A DNA stretch of 45,445 nucleotides. Origin: CAYJBH01 sp964370765 (GTDB lineage: Bacteria; Bacillota; Clostridia; Oscillospirales; Ruminococcaceae). The stretch lies in assembly GCA_964370765.1 (NCBI GenBank), contig CAYJKW010000013.1, forward strand, positions 1-45,445, written 5' to 3'. Position 1 is the first letter of the stretch. The number at the start of each line of letters is the position of its first letter. Position numbers and translations under genes: made by a program. Below the pieces are notes generated by a model. That model had not been told where the DNA came from. It saw only the letters and a list, made by a program, of their open reading frames with translations, and searched no databases. Below are positions 24,681 to 33,063 of the stretch, piece by piece.

Positions 24681-26393
24681 ATGAATAATGATTTGAAAAA
24701 ATATCGCTTAGGCGACCTGCTTGTACTAAAATCTGTGATAACTGAAGAGCAGCTAGATAGGGCGCTGGAATTGCAGAAAAAGATGCACAAATGGCTTGGA
24801 GACTGCCTGATAGAGCTTGGGTATGTTACCGATGACGATATTGCGAGTATGCTGGAAATACAGCTTGGAATACCACGTGTAGATTTAAGAAGTATTCAGA
24901 TTTCACCCGAAGTGATATCACTTGTAAGCGGCACCGTGCTTAGAAAACATACGGCACTACCCCTTGGGTTAAGCCCTGAAAATTCACATGTCCTTATAGT
25001 TGCTATGTCTAACCCGCTTGATACATTAGCACAGCAGGACCTTGAGATAATAACTAACTTTATAATTGAACCGAGAATTGCCACTATTGGCGAAATTAAC
25101 CTTGTGCTTGATAAATATTTTGGAAGTGACGAGGCAATGTCTGCGGCAGAACAGTATGCCAAGGAACGCGAAAGCCAATTAGCTGTGATAGAGGCCGTTG
25201 AGGCTGCCCAACAGGCAGAACTGGATAACGCACCGATGGTTCAACTTGTGCGCTCGATTATAGAACAGGCAGTTCGCCAACGTGCCAGTGATATCCATTT
25301 TGACGCAATGGAAAAAAACGTCAGAATACGCTATCGTGTTGACGGCACTTTGATGGAAAAAATGCTTTACGACATTAATCTTTTGCCGGGTATGGTAACG
25401 CGTATTAAGATTATGGCAGATATGGACATTTCGGAAAAGCGTAAGCCACAGGATGGACGAATAAACCTTATTGTCGACAGGGCAGAATATGATATTCGAG
25501 TTTCTATACTGCCATCCAGCTTTGGTGAAAAGATAGTTATGCGTATCGCCTCCTCTCTTGCACTTACTATGACAAAGCAAGAGCTAGGTATGAATGAGAA
25601 TGACCTTAAAAAATTTGAGCATATGCTAAAAAATCCTAACGGTATTATTCTTATTACAGGACCTACCGGTAGCGGCAAGTCAACTACACTCTATACCGCC
25701 CTATCTGAACTTAACAATGTAAATGTAAATATAATTACCGTAGAGGATCCTGTAGAGGCAAACATCGCCGGAATTAATCAGGTTCAGGTTAACGTAAAGG
25801 CTGACCTCACCTTTGCAAACGCTTTGCGGTCCATACTTCGACAAGATCCGGATATAATAATGATAGGTGAGATTAGAGACATAGAGACAGCGACCATTGC
25901 GGTTCAGGCATCTATTACAGGCCATCTGGTTGTAAGTACGCTACATACCAACAGCTCCGCTGCTACTATATCTAGATTACTTGATATGGGTATTGAATCT
26001 TACCTGCTTGCCGATTCTCTTGCCGGAGTTATTGCACAGCGTCTTGTTAGGCGACTTTGTCCAACCTGCAAAAAGAGTCGCCTTGCTACCGATTCGGAAA
26101 AGTTGTTAATGGGCTTTTCAAATGATGCTCTGCAAAGGACAATTAATATAAGCGAACCTGTAGGGTGTACTATGTGCAACAATGTAGGCTTTTACGGACG
26201 TATCGGTGTTTACGAGATAATGGATATTACACCTGAACTCAAGGCGATTATAAGTAACCATGGTACAACCGAGACTATTAAAAATACAGCAGTGAAAAGT
26301 GGTATGAATAGCTTAAGAATGAGCGCCGTGAAGTTGGTTCTTGAAGGCGTTACAACAGTAGAGGAAATGTTAAAGGTATCCTTCGAAGAGTAA
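24681..26393 (+). CDS. pilB: Type IV pilus assembly ATPase PilB
   Basis: The hexameric cytoplasmic ATPase that drives pilus extension (GspE/PilB family), 570 aa. It has an N-terminal MshEN-type domain (LGDLLV start, about residues 1-140), then the N2 domain with RASDIHFD, Walker A GPTGSGKST (327-335), Asp box, Walker B in DPDIIMIGEIRD, the His box around GHLVVSTLHTN, and a four-cysteine zinc site (CPTC and CTMC). The tetracysteine separates it from retraction ATPases. ATG 24681 follows AAGG; GTG 24675 is an in-frame alternative inside that site. Some MshEN domains bind c-di-GMP, but I cannot judge this here. It is the first gene of the locus. Confidence 0.96.
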   Translation: MNNDLKKYRLGDLLVLKSVITEEQLDRALELQKKMHKWLGDCLIELGYVTDDDIASMLEIQLGIPRVDLRSIQISPEVISLVSGTVLRKHTALPLGLSPENSHVLIVAMSNPLDTLAQQDLEIITNFIIEPRIATIGEINLVLDKYFGSDEAMSAAEQYAKERESQLAVIEAVEAAQQAELDNAPMVQLVRSIIEQAVRQRASDIHFDAMEKNVRIRYRVDGTLMEKMLYDINLLPGMVTRIKIMADMDISEKRKPQDGRINLIVDRAEYDIRVSILPSSFGEKIVMRIASSLALTMTKQELGMNENDLKKFEHMLKNPNGIILITGPTGSGKSTTLYTALSELNNVNVNIITVEDPVEANIAGINQVQVNVKADLTFANALRSILRQDPDIIMIGEIRDIETATIAVQASITGHLVVSTLHTNSSAATISRLLDMGIESYLLADSLAGVIAQRLVRRLCPTCKKSRLATDSEKLLMGFSNDALQRTINISEPVGCTMCNNVGFYGRIGVYEIMDITPELKAIISNHGTTETIKNTAVKSGMNSLRMSAVKLVLEGVTTVEEMLKVSFEE

Positions 26394-26402
26394 AATTTTA
26401 TA

Positions 26403-26434
26403 ATGAGCGGTATATATTAAGATATATCGCTCAT
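26403..26434 (+). other. Hairpin between pilB and pilT
   Basis: A 13-bp stem with one G-T pair (26403-26415 with 26422-26434) and a six-base loop lies nine bases after the pilB stop. No T run follows, so read-through into pilT is likely; it may be a processing or stability element. Confidence 0.5.
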
Positions 26435-26473
26435 AGTTATGTTTGAATATTATTTTATAACAAGGAGTGTAAG

Positions 26474-27529
26474 ATGTTTAAATTTTCAGAGCTTGTAAGT
26501 TCGGCAGTTAGGTTAAATTCATCAGATGTTCATGTTACTGCAGGAATGCCACCGATAGCACGTATCGATGGCAAATTAATCCCGATGGCCGAAATGAAAC
26601 TTTTACCTCATGATATTGAAGAGCTGATAAAAAGTATCATGACACCACTTTTGATAAAACAGCTTGATGACTTTGGGGAGGTTGACTTTGCTTATTCTGT
26701 TAATTCGGTAGGGCGGTTTCGTGTAAATGCATTCACACAAAGAGGAAGTTACGCTTTTTCCGCTCGTATATTAAACTCCGATATACCGGAGCCGGACACC
26801 TTAGGTCTACCGCAGGCGGTAGTGGACATGTGTGATAAAAAGCGTGGGCTTGTACTAGTAACCGGTGCAACCGGCAGTGGCAAATCTACAACCCTTGCTA
26901 GCCTTATTAACCAAATAAATAGAAAACATAGCCACCATATCTTAACACTCGAAGATCCTATTGAGTATCTGCACAATCATCAAAAGTCAATAGTTAATCA
27001 GCGTGAGGTGGGTGCAGACACTAGAAATTTCCCAAATGCCTTGCGTGCTGCTTTGCGACAAGATCCGGATGTAATTCTTGTTGGTGAGATGCGTGACCTT
27101 GAGACTATTTCTATCGCAGTAACAGCAGCGGAGACAGGACATCTTGTATTCTCCACACTTCATACCGTAGGTGCAGCAAATACTATCGATCGTATAATTG
27201 ATGTCTTCCCACCATACCAACAGCAGCAGATTAGAACTCAGCTTGCCGACGTACTGGAGTGTGTGGTTTCACAACAGCTAATACCACTCGCAGACGGCAG
27301 GGGCCGTGTGGCAGCTTTTGAAGTAATGCTATCTAACCCGGCAATACGTAACAATATCCGCGAAGCAAAAACTTTTCAGATACCATCGGTAATTCAGACA
27401 AACGCAAAAATCGGAATGAAAACGATGGATGATGCATTGTTAGAACTATCCTTATCCGGGAAAATAAGTCAAGAAAATGCACTTATCTTTGCGCAAGATA
27501 GGCCGAATCTAAGTAAAAGACTTTTTTGA
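26474..27529 (+). CDS. pilT: Type IV pilus retraction ATPase PilT
   Basis: The retraction ATPase, 351 aa, typical for PilT. It has an N-terminal PAS-like domain, Walker A GATGSGKSTT (from residue 131), Walker B in DPDVILVGEMRD, His box GHLVFSTLHT, and the PilT-type C-terminal motif AIRNNIREAK, close to the AIRNLIRE motif needed for retraction. It lacks the zinc cysteines of PilB. AAGGAG precedes the ATG. Its presence implies the pilus can retract and support twitching or surface pulling. Confidence 0.96.
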   Translation: MFKFSELVSSAVRLNSSDVHVTAGMPPIARIDGKLIPMAEMKLLPHDIEELIKSIMTPLLIKQLDDFGEVDFAYSVNSVGRFRVNAFTQRGSYAFSARILNSDIPEPDTLGLPQAVVDMCDKKRGLVLVTGATGSGKSTTLASLINQINRKHSHHILTLEDPIEYLHNHQKSIVNQREVGADTRNFPNALRAALRQDPDVILVGEMRDLETISIAVTAAETGHLVFSTLHTVGAANTIDRIIDVFPPYQQQQIRTQLADVLECVVSQQLIPLADGRGRVAAFEVMLSNPAIRNNIREAKTFQIPSVIQTNAKIGMKTMDDALLELSLSGKISQENALIFAQDRPNLSKRLF

Positions 27530-27633
27530 TAATGTTTCGACTTATAAAACTGTAACGAATCAAGCTATTAAGCTGCTTTTGTGAATTATATTAAAAATGT
27601 ATGCTTAATTTTTGTTATAGCAGTATGTTTGTG

Positions 27634-27662
27634 TTGCAAAATGAAATAAAATACTATATAAT
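27634..27662 (+). promoter_or_regulatory. Promoter for pilC-pilA
   Basis: TTGCAA (27634-27639), a 17-base spacer, and TATAAT (27657-27662), the same boxes as the pilB promoter. The predicted start of transcription near 27669 lies downstream of the first in-frame ATG, which supports the later TTG start of pilC. Confidence 0.85.
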
Positions 27663-27717
27663 GTTATTTGTAGTTGTTATTTGTATAAATTCATCAAGAT
27701 ATATAGGGGAGAATATT

Positions 27718-28935
27718 TTGGCAACTTTTAGTTATACAGCAATCGATCAAAAAGGAAAAGAGATAAAAAGCAGCATCGAGGCTACGGATATTGAACAAGC
27801 CAAAAGCCTTATTAAAGAAGAGGGCAACCTACCTATAAGTGTATCTGCCGGTAGTGTGCTATCAAGAGATATCAATATTACAATTGTAGAATCAAAACCA
27901 AAACCACGAGATTTGGCAGTTTTTTGTCGTCAGTTTGTAAGTATAACTTCAGCAGGTGTTCCTATAACCAGTGCACTTGAAATGCTAACGGAGCAGACAG
28001 AAAACAAGATGATGAAAGCTGCATTAGCCGAAAGCCTTACATCAATACAGGCAGGATCATCTCTTTCGGAGGCACTGACTCGTCACCCTAAGATATTTTC
28101 TAATCTACTTGTGACTATGGTTCGTGCCGGTGAGGAATCCGGTAGCCTTGATGTTTCCTTTGGTCGTATGGCAGAACAGTACGAAAAGGAGGCAAAACTA
28201 AAGGCTTTTGTAATGAAATCGTCTGTATATCCTTTGGTTATTATGGTTGTTGCTATACTTGTAGTTATACTATTGCTGGCTTTTGTTGTGCCACAGTTCG
28301 AAACGATGCTAAGTAGTATAGGCAGTGAGCTGCCGGCACTTACCGTTGCAGTAGTTGCAGCCAGTGATTTTATTATTGAATTTTGGTACATTGTTGGTGC
28401 TGTGATCATCGGTGGGGTGGTTGGTATCAATAGGTTTGCTAAAACTGAGGTCGGAAAGGTGTTTTTTGGAAAAGCCCAACTTAGGTTGCCCCTGTTCGGT
28501 GATCTTGCGGTTAAAACGGCTGCAGCAAGCACCTGCCGAACTTTGTCTACTCTTGTTGCTGGCGGAATTCCACTCATTAATGCACTGGAAATTGTTGCCG
28601 GTACGATGACAAATGTGCAGTTTAAAGAATCGCTTTTAGAGGCAAAGGATAGCGTGTCTATGGGAGCACCGCTATCAGAACAGTTTATTAAAGGGTCGTT
28701 GTATCCACCACTTGTCTGCCATATGACAAAGATAGGTGAGGAAACCGGTGATATCGACGGTATGCTTACTAAGGTTGCTGACTATTATGACGATGAGGTA
28801 GAGGCAGCAACGGCAATGGTTATGTCTGCCATTGAGCCGGCAACAATCGTTGTACTTGCTGTAATTATCGGTACTATTGTAGGTGCAGTTATGTTGCCTA
28901 TGATGGAGATGTATGATGCCTTAGGTAATATGTAG
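27718..28935 (+). CDS. pilC: Type IV pilus inner membrane platform protein PilC
   Basis: PilC/GspF, the polytopic membrane platform that couples the motor ATPases to pilin insertion, 405 aa. Two T2SSF domains (about residues 65-190 and 270-395) each precede membrane segments, with three or four hydrophobic stretches in all. I choose TTG 27718 as start: it gives the family-typical N-terminus ATFSYTAID, has GGGGAGA 6-12 bases upstream, and lies after the predicted promoter. The longer frame from ATG 27601 would add 39 residues unlike the family, with a promoter inside them. It stands before pilA in the same transcript. Confidence 0.95.
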   Translation: MATFSYTAIDQKGKEIKSSIEATDIEQAKSLIKEEGNLPISVSAGSVLSRDINITIVESKPKPRDLAVFCRQFVSITSAGVPITSALEMLTEQTENKMMKAALAESLTSIQAGSSLSEALTRHPKIFSNLLVTMVRAGEESGSLDVSFGRMAEQYEKEAKLKAFVMKSSVYPLVIMVVAILVVILLLAFVVPQFETMLSSIGSELPALTVAVVAASDFIIEFWYIVGAVIIGGVVGINRFAKTEVGKVFFGKAQLRLPLFGDLAVKTAAASTCRTLSTLVAGGIPLINALEIVAGTMTNVQFKESLLEAKDSVSMGAPLSEQFIKGSLYPPLVCHMTKIGEETGDIDGMLTKVADYYDDEVEAATAMVMSAIEPATIVVLAVIIGTIVGAVMLPMMEMYDALGNM

Positions 28936-28946
28936 GGCAAAATTTG

Positions 28947-28981
28947 ATTAATTATTCGGAGTTAGGGGTCCGAAAATTAAT
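28947..28981 (+). other. Hairpin in the pilC-pilA gap
   Basis: An inverted repeat (28947-28960 with 28969-28981, one bulged base) has an eight-base loop. No T run follows. It would sit at the 5' end of a processed pilA message and may protect it. Confidence 0.45.
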
Positions 28982-29016
28982 ATAGATTCAAATCAAAATG
29001 GGAAAGGAATATAACT

Positions 29017-29514
29017 ATGAAAACAATTCTCGACAAAAAGCTTGCAGTAGCGCGTACCAACAATAAAGGCTTTACTCTTGTTGAGCTAATTATCGTTATT
29101 GCAATTATTGCAATCCTTGCAGGTGTACTGGCCCCCCAGTTTATCCGTTTCTTGGATGATGCACGTATATCTAACGATATATCTAAGGCTGCAAACCTTG
29201 AATCACTAATTGTTGCTGAGGTTGCATCCGGAAGACTGGAGAATGGTGATACAGTAGTATGGGTGCCTTCAACAGGTACAGTTACTGTTACCGGAGCAGA
29301 TGCAGTAGCGGCTTACGGCTCAATAATGGGTGCATTCGGTGCATCAGGAGTTACAGCTAGCGGAACCGCTGCTACAGGTAGTTTAGCAGGGCTTAGAGGT
29401 GAGAGTGCAGTTGCAAATGCGCTTGCTGGTTTAACATGGACAATCGTAATTGATTCCACTAATGATATCTACAGTGTAAGTCCAAGCGAAGACTACACAG
29501 CATGGAGCAACTAA
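29017..29514 (+). CDS. pilA: Type IV pilin PilA, probable major subunit
   Basis: A type IV prepilin of 165 aa. The leader is 18 residues and basic, ends in Gly, and is followed by the processing site KG|FTLVE with Glu5 present, and then a 20-residue hydrophobic helix. The mature protein is about 147 aa with a small, Ala/Gly/Thr/Ser-rich globular part and no cysteine. It is the smallest and simplest of the five prepilins here, sits directly after the assembly genes, and has a good ribosome binding site (GGAAAGGA), so I infer it is the main fibre subunit. The flanking hairpin and structured downstream region hint at a separately stabilised message. PilD, encoded next, would process it. Confidence 0.93.
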   Translation: MKTILDKKLAVARTNNKGFTLVELIIVIAIIAILAGVLAPQFIRFLDDARISNDISKAANLESLIVAEVASGRLENGDTVVWVPSTGTVTVTGADAVAAYGSIMGAFGASGVTASGTAATGSLAGLRGESAVANALAGLTWTIVIDSTNDIYSVSPSEDYTAWSN

Positions 29515-29780
29515 TTTAGGGCAGACCTAGAAACCTTATTTTATCGGCCATAGGCGACTTGCCACTCGATAGCCCCTAAAATTGGGCGGCAACACATGTT
29601 AAGCCTTATCGTTTTGGCCTTATGGTCTACATAGTATTAGGTTGTTATGGGGTTTATTCCCTTGTGGGAAACGCAGTTCCCTTAAAGGTTAATGGTGAAA
29701 GGTGAGTAGACGGTGGTTTTTGCAAGTCAAAGGCTGTTTTACTTTCATCTTTCATCATATGCCTTTACAATTATAGCACT
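29515..29780 (+). ncRNA. Candidate structured RNA between pilA and pilD
   Basis: This stretch of roughly 300 bases has no open frame of its own. The left half folds by eye into nested helices: 29546-29552 with 29621-29627 (7 pairs, one G-U), 29553-29555 with 29603-29605, 29559-29563 with 29588-29592, 29572-29575 with 29584-29587, plus a possible pseudoknot between 29567-29571 and 29607-29611. The right half offers a 15-pair helix with three G-U pairs (29692-29706 with 29744-29758) that competes with a 6-pair helix (29729-29734 with 29761-29766). It matches no riboswitch consensus I know. It could be an attenuator, a message stabiliser or a small RNA. This is a manual fold, not a computed one. 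Confidence 0.45.
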
Positions 29781-29794
29781 TTATTGGATATAAT
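29764..29794 (+). promoter_or_regulatory. Possible promoter for pilD
   Basis: TATAAT (29789-29794) is perfect, but the best -35 match, TTTACA (29764-29769), is 19 bases away. It could give pilD and downstream genes transcription independent of pilA. Confidence 0.45.
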
Positions 29795-29823
29795 CTATCT
29801 CCTTGAAAGGGACATTCTTTTTT

Positions 29824-30585
29824 ATGGACTTAGTCACCCTACCATTATATATTTTTGTTGCGCTGATTGGCGTTACCATAGGCAGTTTTTTAAACGTTTG
29901 CATTCTGCGCATACCGCAAAAGGAGGGAGTCGTAAGGGAGTCTTCTCATTGCCTACATTGCAAGAAGCGCCTACGTTGGTGGGAACTGATACCGTTGTTT
30001 AGCTATCTTTTCTTAAGGGGCAGGTGCTCCGGTTGTAGGGAGAAAATTTCGGCACAATATCCTATAATAGAGGCTGTAAATGCGATACTTTGGTTAGTGG
30101 TATTTATGGTAATGGGGTTTACGATAGATGCACTACTAAGTGCAATATTTGTATCGGCATTGCTTGTTCTTTCGGTAATAGATGCAAGAACACTGGAAAT
30201 ACCGATACAAACCACAGTTTTTATTGGTATACTTGCAGTTGTTAGGCTTGCACTTAATCTTAATAATTATCTTGACCATCTACTTGGGTTTGCAGTAATA
30301 ACAATACTGTTATTACTTTTATTGTTTTTATCTGGCGGACGTGCAATTGGTGGTGGGGATGTTAAGCTAATGGCAGGTTGCGGATTGTTTATCGGCCTAG
30401 GGCCTACAATACTTTCCTTCTTTTTGGCATGTATTATAGGATCGATAATACATGTTTTTAGGATTAAATTTTTTAATGCATCCCGTACACTTGCGATGGG
30501 ACCATACCTATCGGTGGGAGTTTTTATCTCACTTCTTTGGGGCGAGGCCCTTATAAGCTGGTATCTGAGACTGCTCGGATTTTAA
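29824..30585 (+). CDS. pilD: Prepilin peptidase PilD
   Basis: The membrane aspartyl protease and N-methyltransferase that removes prepilin leaders. The 253 aa contain the N-terminal methylase region with two CxxC pairs (Cys43/Cys46 and Cys68/Cys71), and the two catalytic aspartates, Asp120 in VIDART and Asp179 in GGGDVKLM. Six to eight hydrophobic helices are evident. ATG 29824 has AAAGGG 12-18 bases upstream, rather far; a TTG at 29803 lies in frame but before that site. All five prepilins of this locus end their leaders in Gly, as PilD requires. Confidence 0.95.
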   Translation: MDLVTLPLYIFVALIGVTIGSFLNVCILRIPQKEGVVRESSHCLHCKKRLRWWELIPLFSYLFLRGRCSGCREKISAQYPIIEAVNAILWLVVFMVMGFTIDALLSAIFVSALLVLSVIDARTLEIPIQTTVFIGILAVVRLALNLNNYLDHLLGFAVITILLLLLLFLSGGRAIGGGDVKLMAGCGLFIGLGPTILSFFLACIIGSIIHVFRIKFFNASRTLAMGPYLSVGVFISLLWGEALISWYLRLLGF

Positions 30586-30649
30586 GATGTAAAAGTTTGT
30601 CGGTGATAAAACGGCGGCAATAATATATTTTTGGAGGGAGCCTGTAATT

Positions 30650-32263
30650 ATGGCTAAAAAAACTTTAATAATTGAAATAGGTGAACACATTACAAAGGTG
30701 AGCGTAGGCTCAAAGCGTGGTAGAAGCTTTCACTCGATTAGGAATTTTCTTTTCACCACGCCGGAGAATACAGTTTCCGATGGCTTGATAACTGCCGGTG
30801 ACATTTTGGCTAGCACCTTAAAGGAGCAGATTGCAAGTAATCGTGCGACCGATGCACAGGATGTAATCTATGTGTTGTCCTCCTCTAAGATTGTGAGCCG
30901 CGAGGTTACACTTCCGCCTGTTAAAGCGAATAAAATCGGAGATCTCATAGCTACAAATTCTAAGGATTATTTCCCGATAGACATTTCAGGTTATCAAATT
31001 TCACATAAGCTTATAGAAACAATTTCAGGCGATAATCCAGGTTGTCGTGTGCTAGTTACGGCTGCCCCTAAAAATATAATGACAAGTTACCAAAAAATAA
31101 CGGATATTCTTGGTCTTAACCTTATTGCATTCGACCATGTTGCTAACTCTCAGTTACAGGTCTTTAATAGCCTTCAAATTTCCGGCATAACACTATATAT
31201 CGATATTTCAACAAACTACACATTAACAACATATCTTTCGGACGGTATGTTGCTAATGCAACGCTCAATGCCGTTTGGTGCACTTGATGTTATCGATGCT
31301 GCCATGAATAGAGCAGGATTAGCCGCCTTGGAGCTGGACACTGCAATTAACAATGCAACCGAAGCGGAGTGGATTAACAAAAACCTACCATACGAGGAAT
31401 ATACACAGGCAGCATCAAGGCTAACCGCCCTTATTGAAAGAAGTGTTGATTTCTTTAAATCTATATACAAGGGTGAGGCTATCGATAGGATTGTTATCTT
31501 GGGTAGCTGCAGTTCGATTGCCGGACTGAAAAAAGTTATAAACAGTGCAATAAAGGTTGATACCTTCTCGATAGACGAAATTCAGGGAATAAACAAGGTC
31601 ATAGAGGGGCAACATGCAGCAATGTTTGCTACAACAATGTCGGCCGCTATTGATCCGCTATCACTTATTCCGAGTGATATGTCACAGACAAAGTTTGTGT
31701 CCGGTAAATCTAAATCCAGTAACCTTAAGTATGCCGTTGGACTTCTTGTTGTAAGTATTTTGGTAGGTGGAACATTTGCGATGATGAGCCTTGTTCAGCT
31801 TTACTTTGTATCAACCGAGCTAGATGATATGAATGCCAGGATGAGAGAGTTGCAGCCGGTACTTGAGACCTATAACCAATACTCGCAGATAATAGTGTTA
31901 GAAAATGATATTAAATTATTAGATCATGAAAGTATTGGAAACAATGCAAATCTTAGAGCGTTTTTAGAGGAGTTAGAGCAAAAAATGCCGGCTAACCTAC
32001 TTATGCTTTCCGCCTCCTGTGATGCTAATGGTATTTCGATGAATGTAGAGGTTGCAAACATGGAAGATGCGGCAGTTGCTATAGCTCAGCTTCGTACATT
32101 CGAGAGTATACAAAATATATTAGTTAGCCCAATATCAGAGTCGGGCAACGATGTGGGTCTACCGATAGTTTCATTTAGTCTAAGCTGCATGTACAAAGCT
32201 ACCGAAGCGCAGCTAACTGAGGTGCCTACTCCGATAGTACAGGCCGAACAACCAATACTATAA
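30650..32263 (+). CDS. pilMN: Fused PilM-PilN pilus assembly protein
   Basis: A 537-aa protein that joins two normally separate assembly factors. Residues 1 to about 345 are PilM-like, an actin-fold cytoplasmic ATPase-like protein (TLIIEIG at the start, LYIDIS in the middle, VILGSCSSIAGL near 285). Then comes a single membrane helix (about 361-383) and a PilN-like part with a short coiled region and a ferredoxin-like domain to about residue 520. In most bacteria PilN's short cytoplasmic tail docks into PilM, so fusion fixes that contact. A pilMN fusion is known in the Clostridioides difficile pilus locus. GGAGGGAG precedes the ATG. The next gene is pilO. Confidence 0.88.
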   Translation: MAKKTLIIEIGEHITKVSVGSKRGRSFHSIRNFLFTTPENTVSDGLITAGDILASTLKEQIASNRATDAQDVIYVLSSSKIVSREVTLPPVKANKIGDLIATNSKDYFPIDISGYQISHKLIETISGDNPGCRVLVTAAPKNIMTSYQKITDILGLNLIAFDHVANSQLQVFNSLQISGITLYIDISTNYTLTTYLSDGMLLMQRSMPFGALDVIDAAMNRAGLAALELDTAINNATEAEWINKNLPYEEYTQAASRLTALIERSVDFFKSIYKGEAIDRIVILGSCSSIAGLKKVINSAIKVDTFSIDEIQGINKVIEGQHAAMFATTMSAAIDPLSLIPSDMSQTKFVSGKSKSSNLKYAVGLLVVSILVGGTFAMMSLVQLYFVSTELDDMNARMRELQPVLETYNQYSQIIVLENDIKLLDHESIGNNANLRAFLEELEQKMPANLLMLSASCDANGISMNVEVANMEDAAVAIAQLRTFESIQNILVSPISESGNDVGLPIVSFSLSCMYKATEAQLTEVPTPIVQAEQPIL

Positions 32264-32318
32264 GCAGGGTATATAATGGCAGATTAACAATCTTACATAG
32301 GTTAGGAGATATTAAATT

Positions 32319-33029
32319 ATGAAAGCATTAAAGCGTGATGTACAACTGATCATAGTGTTGTTGGCAATTGTATTGTTTGTTGTGTTGTACATTTTTATAC
32401 ACCTTCCACTACAAAGAGAGATAGCCGAAGTTGAGATAGAGATAACTACACTAGAACCTCAACTTAAGGTATTAGAAGAACATAACCTGGCGCTACCTAC
32501 CTATCAACAGAAGATAGATGAGGTAACTACATTATCACATAACCTCGTAACTGATTTCCCGGCCGGAGTTAAAGAGGAAGATATGCTTGTATGGTTCCTA
32601 AACATGGAACAGGACATCAACTTTAACTTTACCGACATTAGCTTTGTAGCCCCTGCAGTTTTCTCGCAGTTTCAGGGATTAATGCTGGTAGATGGTGTAA
32701 ATTCTACTGTTGATATAACATCCTATAAAACCGGAGCTACAGTTAATGGTGCAATGAACTATCACCAGCTTAAGGATTCGTTAGATTACATCTACGCATC
32801 ACCGGATAGGACTGCACTTGAAAATTTAACAATATCCTATAACCCTGTCGAGGCAAATCTTGCCACATCAATTGCAGTATCCAAGTATTATCTAGAATAT
32901 CCTGGTTCAGAATATATACAAACACCGATGCCAAATGTGTCTATAGGTACACCGCAACTGTTTGGTTCATTGACCGATGATCTTGCCGATGCAGCCATAG
33001 AAGATGCCGAGGACGATGGCGACGAATAA
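32319..33029 (+). CDS. pilO: PilO-like pilus assembly protein
   Basis: A 236-aa bitopic membrane protein with a short basic cytoplasmic N-terminus, one membrane helix (about residues 9-32), a coiled coil (about 33-75) and an extracytoplasmic domain. This layout, and its place directly after pilMN, point to PilO, the partner of PilN in the membrane assembly complex. The tail is strongly acidic. Sequence conservation in PilO is low, so the call rests mostly on architecture and position. AGGAG precedes the ATG. Confidence 0.8.
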   Translation: MKALKRDVQLIIVLLAIVLFVVLYIFIHLPLQREIAEVEIEITTLEPQLKVLEEHNLALPTYQQKIDEVTTLSHNLVTDFPAGVKEEDMLVWFLNMEQDINFNFTDISFVAPAVFSQFQGLMLVDGVNSTVDITSYKTGATVNGAMNYHQLKDSLDYIYASPDRTALENLTISYNPVEANLATSIAVSKYYLEYPGSEYIQTPMPNVSIGTPQLFGSLTDDLADAAIEDAEDDGDE

Positions 33030-33063
33030 ATACATATTAACTACTTAAGAAGGGAGGGTGCAT

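Noticed and set aside
28083..28577. 164-codon minus-strand open frame inside pilC
   Set aside because: It lies wholly opposite a well-conserved pilC and shows the low-complexity composition expected of antisense frames.
29541..29630. Possible c-di-GMP riboswitch between pilA and pilD
   Set aside because: A short TAAAATTGGGC stretch recalls part of the type II aptamer, but the rest of the type II core is absent and no GEMM-I core is visible. I kept it only as an unnamed structured RNA.
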